A program made the position numbers and the translations under genes. DNA of 64,000 bases from Peptoniphilus ovalis (GTDB taxonomy: Bacteria; Bacillota; Clostridia; Tissierellales; Peptoniphilaceae), in contig NZ_JAHLQO010000002.1 of assembly GCF_018919265.1 (NCBI RefSeq), positions 205,524 through 269,523 of the forward strand, in the 5' to 3' direction. This document shows positions 61,921 to 64,000 of this stretch, piece after piece. Numbering within the stretch: position 1 is the stretch's first letter; each line of letters starts with the position of its first letter. The notes under the pieces are model-generated. The model was not told the DNA's origin. It worked only from the letters and a program-made list of their open reading frames with translations, and searched no databases.

Positions 61921-61948
61921 TTGACTCTCTTTTGCTGTATGTTATAAT
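61921..61948 (+). promoter_or_regulatory. Promoter of trmB
   Basis: TTGACT (61921-61926), 16 bases, TATAAT (61943-61948). Confidence 0.65.
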
Positions 61949-61975
61949 ACTAACGTTTAAAAAGGAGAGAGCATT

Positions 61976-62617
61976 ATGAGACTTAGAAAAAAACATTTTG
62001 CAATTCCTGAAATGCACGAAAACCCTTATGTATTCTTTGAAGGACAAAAGTATAAGGGCAAATGGAGAGAAGTATTTGGAAACGATAATCCAATATATCT
62101 AGAGATAGGTGCAGGTAAAGGAAAGTTCACAATTGAATCAGCAATGATTAATCAAGATATAAATTATATAATGGTAGATTTTGAAACTAATGCATTAATT
62201 TATGGAACAAGACAAATTATTGAGAGAGAACTTACAAATGTAAGAGCTATGCCAATTAATGCAGAACACATTTTAGATTATTTTGAAGAAAATGAAATAG
62301 ATAGAATTTATATTAACTTTTGTAATCCATGGCCAAAGGTCAGACATCAAAAGAGAAGACTTACTTATCCAAGTCTTTTAGATAAATATAAAATAATATT
62401 AAAACCAAATTCACAAATTTATTTTAAGACTGATGATCTTGACTTATTTCAAGATAGCCTTGATTACTTTTCACTTTGCGGATATTCAACACTTATTGCA
62501 GACTTTGATATGGAAGAAGATGAATACCCACAAAATATAGTCACAGAATATGAAAGAAAATTCAGAAATCTTGGAGAAAAGATTAAATTTGGAGTATTTG
62601 AAGCAAATGTTAACTAA
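61976..62617 (+). CDS. trmB: tRNA (guanine(46)-N7)-methyltransferase
   Basis: A 213-residue class I methyltransferase making m7G46 in tRNA. SAM motif EIGAGKGKFTIESA near residue 41, and the catalytic YINFCNPWPKVRHQKRRL near 118 (most homologues read NFSDPWPK). C-terminal EYERKFRNLGEKI is typical. Single gene with its own promoter. Confidence 0.94.
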   Translation: MRLRKKHFAIPEMHENPYVFFEGQKYKGKWREVFGNDNPIYLEIGAGKGKFTIESAMINQDINYIMVDFETNALIYGTRQIIERELTNVRAMPINAEHILDYFEENEIDRIYINFCNPWPKVRHQKRRLTYPSLLDKYKIILKPNSQIYFKTDDLDLFQDSLDYFSLCGYSTLIADFDMEEDEYPQNIVTEYERKFRNLGEKIKFGVFEANVN

Positions 62618-62659
62618 TTAACCAACAACATTGACAATGATATTTCTAAAATATATAAT
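62606..62659 (+). promoter_or_regulatory. bioB promoter with BirA-like half-sites
   Basis: TTGACA (62631-62636), 17 bases, TATAAT (62654-62659) is a perfect promoter. Just upstream lie ATGTTAAC (62607-62614) and TTAACCAA (62618-62625), the same half-site words as in the bioY operator but with much shorter spacing, and AATGTT/AACATT (62606-62611, 62627-62632) in inverted orientation. Biotin control is plausible but the site is not canonical. Confidence 0.5.
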
Positions 62660-62677
62660 AATTCCAGGAGTTGAATT

Positions 62678-63643
62678 ATGGATATTTTAGAATTAAAAAA
62701 CAAAGTACTAGAAGGTTATAAAATAAATAGAGATGAAGCAATTGAGCTTTACAATAGCGATTACGAAACACTTACAAAATCAGCAGATGAAATTAGAGAA
62801 CACTTTTGCGGAAACGACTTTGACGTATGTAGCATAATAAATGCGAAGAGTGGAAGATGTTCAGAAAATTGTAAGTTTTGTGCACAGTCAGCTCATTACA
62901 ATACAAATATAGAAGAATATGGCCTTTTAGAAGAGGAGATAATTGTTGCAGATGCTGTAGATAAATTTAACAGAGGTATTCCTAGATTTTCAATGGTATC
63001 AGCAGGCAAGGGTCTAACAGAAGAAGACATAGATAAAGTATGTAGAATAACTAAAAAGATATATGAAAAAGCTCCTGGTATAAAAGTATGCTTATCAGGT
63101 GGACTTATATCTGAAGAGGGATTTGAAAAATTAAAAAAAGCAGGCATAAAAAGAGTACATAACAATTTAGAAACATCAAGGAATTACTTCGACAAAGTTT
63201 GTACTACACACACTTATGACCAAAAAATAGAAACAATTAAAGCTGCACAAGAAGCAGGAATGGAAATATGTTCTGGTGGACTAATAGGTCTAGGAGAATC
63301 TTTTGAAGATAGAATAGACATGGCACTTGAACTAAGAGATTTAAACGTAAAATCAATACCAGTAAACCTATTAAATCCAATTAAGAACACACCTTATGAA
63401 AACAATAAAATACTTCCAATGGAAGAAGTAAATAGAACTTGTGCAACATTTAGATTTATAAATCCAGATGCCTCAATAAGATTAGCAGGTGGAAGAGCAT
63501 TAATGGAAGAATTTGGCGAATCTGCATTTAAAAGTGGAGCCAATGCAACAATATCAGGAGTGCTTTTAACAACACAAGGGGCTAGTATAGAAGAAGACAT
63601 GGAGAGATTTAAAGAGCTTAATTACAATGTAAAAGCAGTGTAA
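62678..63643 (+). CDS. bioB: Biotin synthase
   Basis: A 321-residue radical-SAM enzyme that inserts sulfur into dethiobiotin. The CxxxCxxC cluster motif reads CSENCKFCAQSAHY (about residue 64), with MVSAGKGLT near 106 and LAGGRALMEEFGESAF near 270 forming conserved parts of the barrel. No bioA, bioD or bioF is nearby, so it may convert imported dethiobiotin; compare the BioY importer at 52041. Confidence 0.95.
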   Translation: MDILELKNKVLEGYKINRDEAIELYNSDYETLTKSADEIREHFCGNDFDVCSIINAKSGRCSENCKFCAQSAHYNTNIEEYGLLEEEIIVADAVDKFNRGIPRFSMVSAGKGLTEEDIDKVCRITKKIYEKAPGIKVCLSGGLISEEGFEKLKKAGIKRVHNNLETSRNYFDKVCTTHTYDQKIETIKAAQEAGMEICSGGLIGLGESFEDRIDMALELRDLNVKSIPVNLLNPIKNTPYENNKILPMEEVNRTCATFRFINPDASIRLAGGRALMEEFGESAFKSGANATISGVLLTTQGASIEEDMERFKELNYNVKAV

Positions 63644-63665
63644 ATAAAAAAATATAAAAAACTAC

Positions 63666-63694
63666 TTGACAATAAAATTAGAATTTAGTAATAT
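63666..63694 (+). promoter_or_regulatory. First of three tandem promoters at the window end
   Basis: TTGACA (63666-63671), 17 bases, TAATAT (63689-63694). The hairpin AACAGCTG/CAGCTGTT follows at once. Confidence 0.6.
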
Positions 63695-63696
63695 AT

Positions 63697-63727
63697 AACA
63701 GCTGTCGCAAACAGCTGTTATTTTTTT
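63697..63727 (+). terminator. Terminator after bioB / leader hairpin of the first tandem promoter
   Basis: AACAGCTG (63697-63704) pairs with CAGCTGTT (63712-63719), followed by ATTTTTTT. Probably ends bioB transcripts. Confidence 0.75.
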
Positions 63728-63748
63728 AAAAATAAAATAAAAAAACAG

Positions 63749-63795
63749 TTGACAAAAATAAATGCAGATGATAAACTATAATAGTTGTCTCGAAA
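63749..63795 (+). promoter_or_regulatory. Second tandem promoter with start-site hairpin
   Basis: TTGACA (63749-63754), 17 bases, TAAACT (63772-63777), then TGTCT-CGAA-AGACA (63786-63799). A TATAAT at 63777-63782 is too far from the -35. Confidence 0.5.
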
Positions 63796-63863
63796 GACAG
63801 CATAACTTCTGTAAAGTCAGTGTAAATACAAAATAAAAATTCTAAAAAATTTGTAAAAAACAC

Positions 63864-63917
63864 TTGACAAAGTAAAATTACGAAGTTATAATAAATAAGC
63901 TACTTCGTTGAGGTAGC
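63864..63917 (+). promoter_or_regulatory. Third tandem promoter and probable rRNA leader
   Basis: TTGACA (63864-63869), 17 bases, TATAAT (63887-63892): perfect. The transcript starts with GCTACTTC/GAGGTAGC (63899-63917). The sequence up to 64000 has no reading frame and reads like the leader found before 16S rRNA in clostridia (AATTAAATAGTG, then ACAAAGCAAACCAG). A 16S gene is expected just past the window. Confidence 0.6.
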
Positions 63918-64000
63918 AAGAAACATGATAATTAAATAGTGTGAAGATATAAAATCGATATAATCGATAACAATCGTGATAAAATCACAAAGCAAACCAG

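Overview
The window is AT-rich (about one third G+C by eye), codes densely, and reads as a chromosomal segment of a low-GC, anaerobic, Gram-positive bacterium of the Clostridia/Tissierellia type. A Peptoniphilus- or Anaerococcus-like member of the Peptoniphilaceae is the best guess. The reasons are Firmicutes gene orders (rpmG-secE-nusG-rplKA, S10-spc-alpha, yabN-hup-yabO-divIC-yabR-tilS-hpt-ftsH, coaX-dusB-greA-lysS), many TTG/GTG starts, strong AGGAGG ribosome sites, two electron-transfer-flavoprotein pairs and an acyl-CoA dehydrogenase typical of butyrate or lactate fermenters. The spore genes yabP, yabQ and spoIIE are missing from their usual slots, so the organism is probably non-sporulating. 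The genus is inference.

Layout. 1-6.7 kb: a LysR regulator (cut by the window edge) divergent from a YeiH-type transporter, signal peptidase I, a FAD enzyme, TrmL and an XPD/DinG-like helicase. 6.7-11.2 kb: rpmG, secE, nusG, rplK, rplA, then a 409-base gene-free hairpin-rich stretch and an unusual XRE regulator, then rplJ-rplL behind an L10 leader. 11.2-27.1 kb: an accessory and metabolic block sits where rpoBC-rpsLG-fusA-tuf is commonly found. It holds a tiny type I toxin with an antisense RNA, two lrgAB (pyruvate-transporter-like) copies, a divergent HTH regulator, an operon for flavin-based lactate oxidation (FAD dehydrogenase, acyl-CoA dehydrogenase, EtfBA, LrgAB), a second EtfBA pair, an iron-complex ABC importer and AhpC-AhpF. 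27.2-41.3 kb: the S10-spc-alpha cluster, without map and rpsD. 41.3-49.1 kb: the yabN to ftsH housekeeping run, an AEC transporter and Tag glycosylase. 49.1-49.5 kb: an inverted-repeat element and a GC-rich segment that folds like a structured RNA. 49.5-64 kb: PBP1A, BioY, CoaX, DusB, GreA, LysRS with an extra tRNA-binding domain, PanC plus a BASS transporter behind a switch-like leader, a secreted stalk-domain protein, a PNPOx-family gene with an early stop codon, a cupin, a nuclease, TrmB, BioB, and finally three tandem promoters that look like the front of an rRNA operon.

How the genes work together. The 14.4-19.8 kb operon would take lactate or pyruvate through LrgAB, oxidise lactate with the FAD dehydrogenase and pass electrons through Etf, with the acyl-CoA dehydrogenase as a possible partner. 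The vitamin genes point to salvage: BioY (biotin uptake) under a probable BirA operator, BioB alone, and PanC beside a PanS-like transporter, feeding CoaX for CoA. RNA-level control is prominent. The window shows an L10 leader, two 23S-like L1 sites, an S10 leader, early terminators before rpmG and greA, the panC leader and the toxin/antisense pair.

I saw no tRNA, complete rRNA gene, CRISPR array, insertion sequence or prophage. Functions are assigned by recognising motifs and gene order, without database searches.
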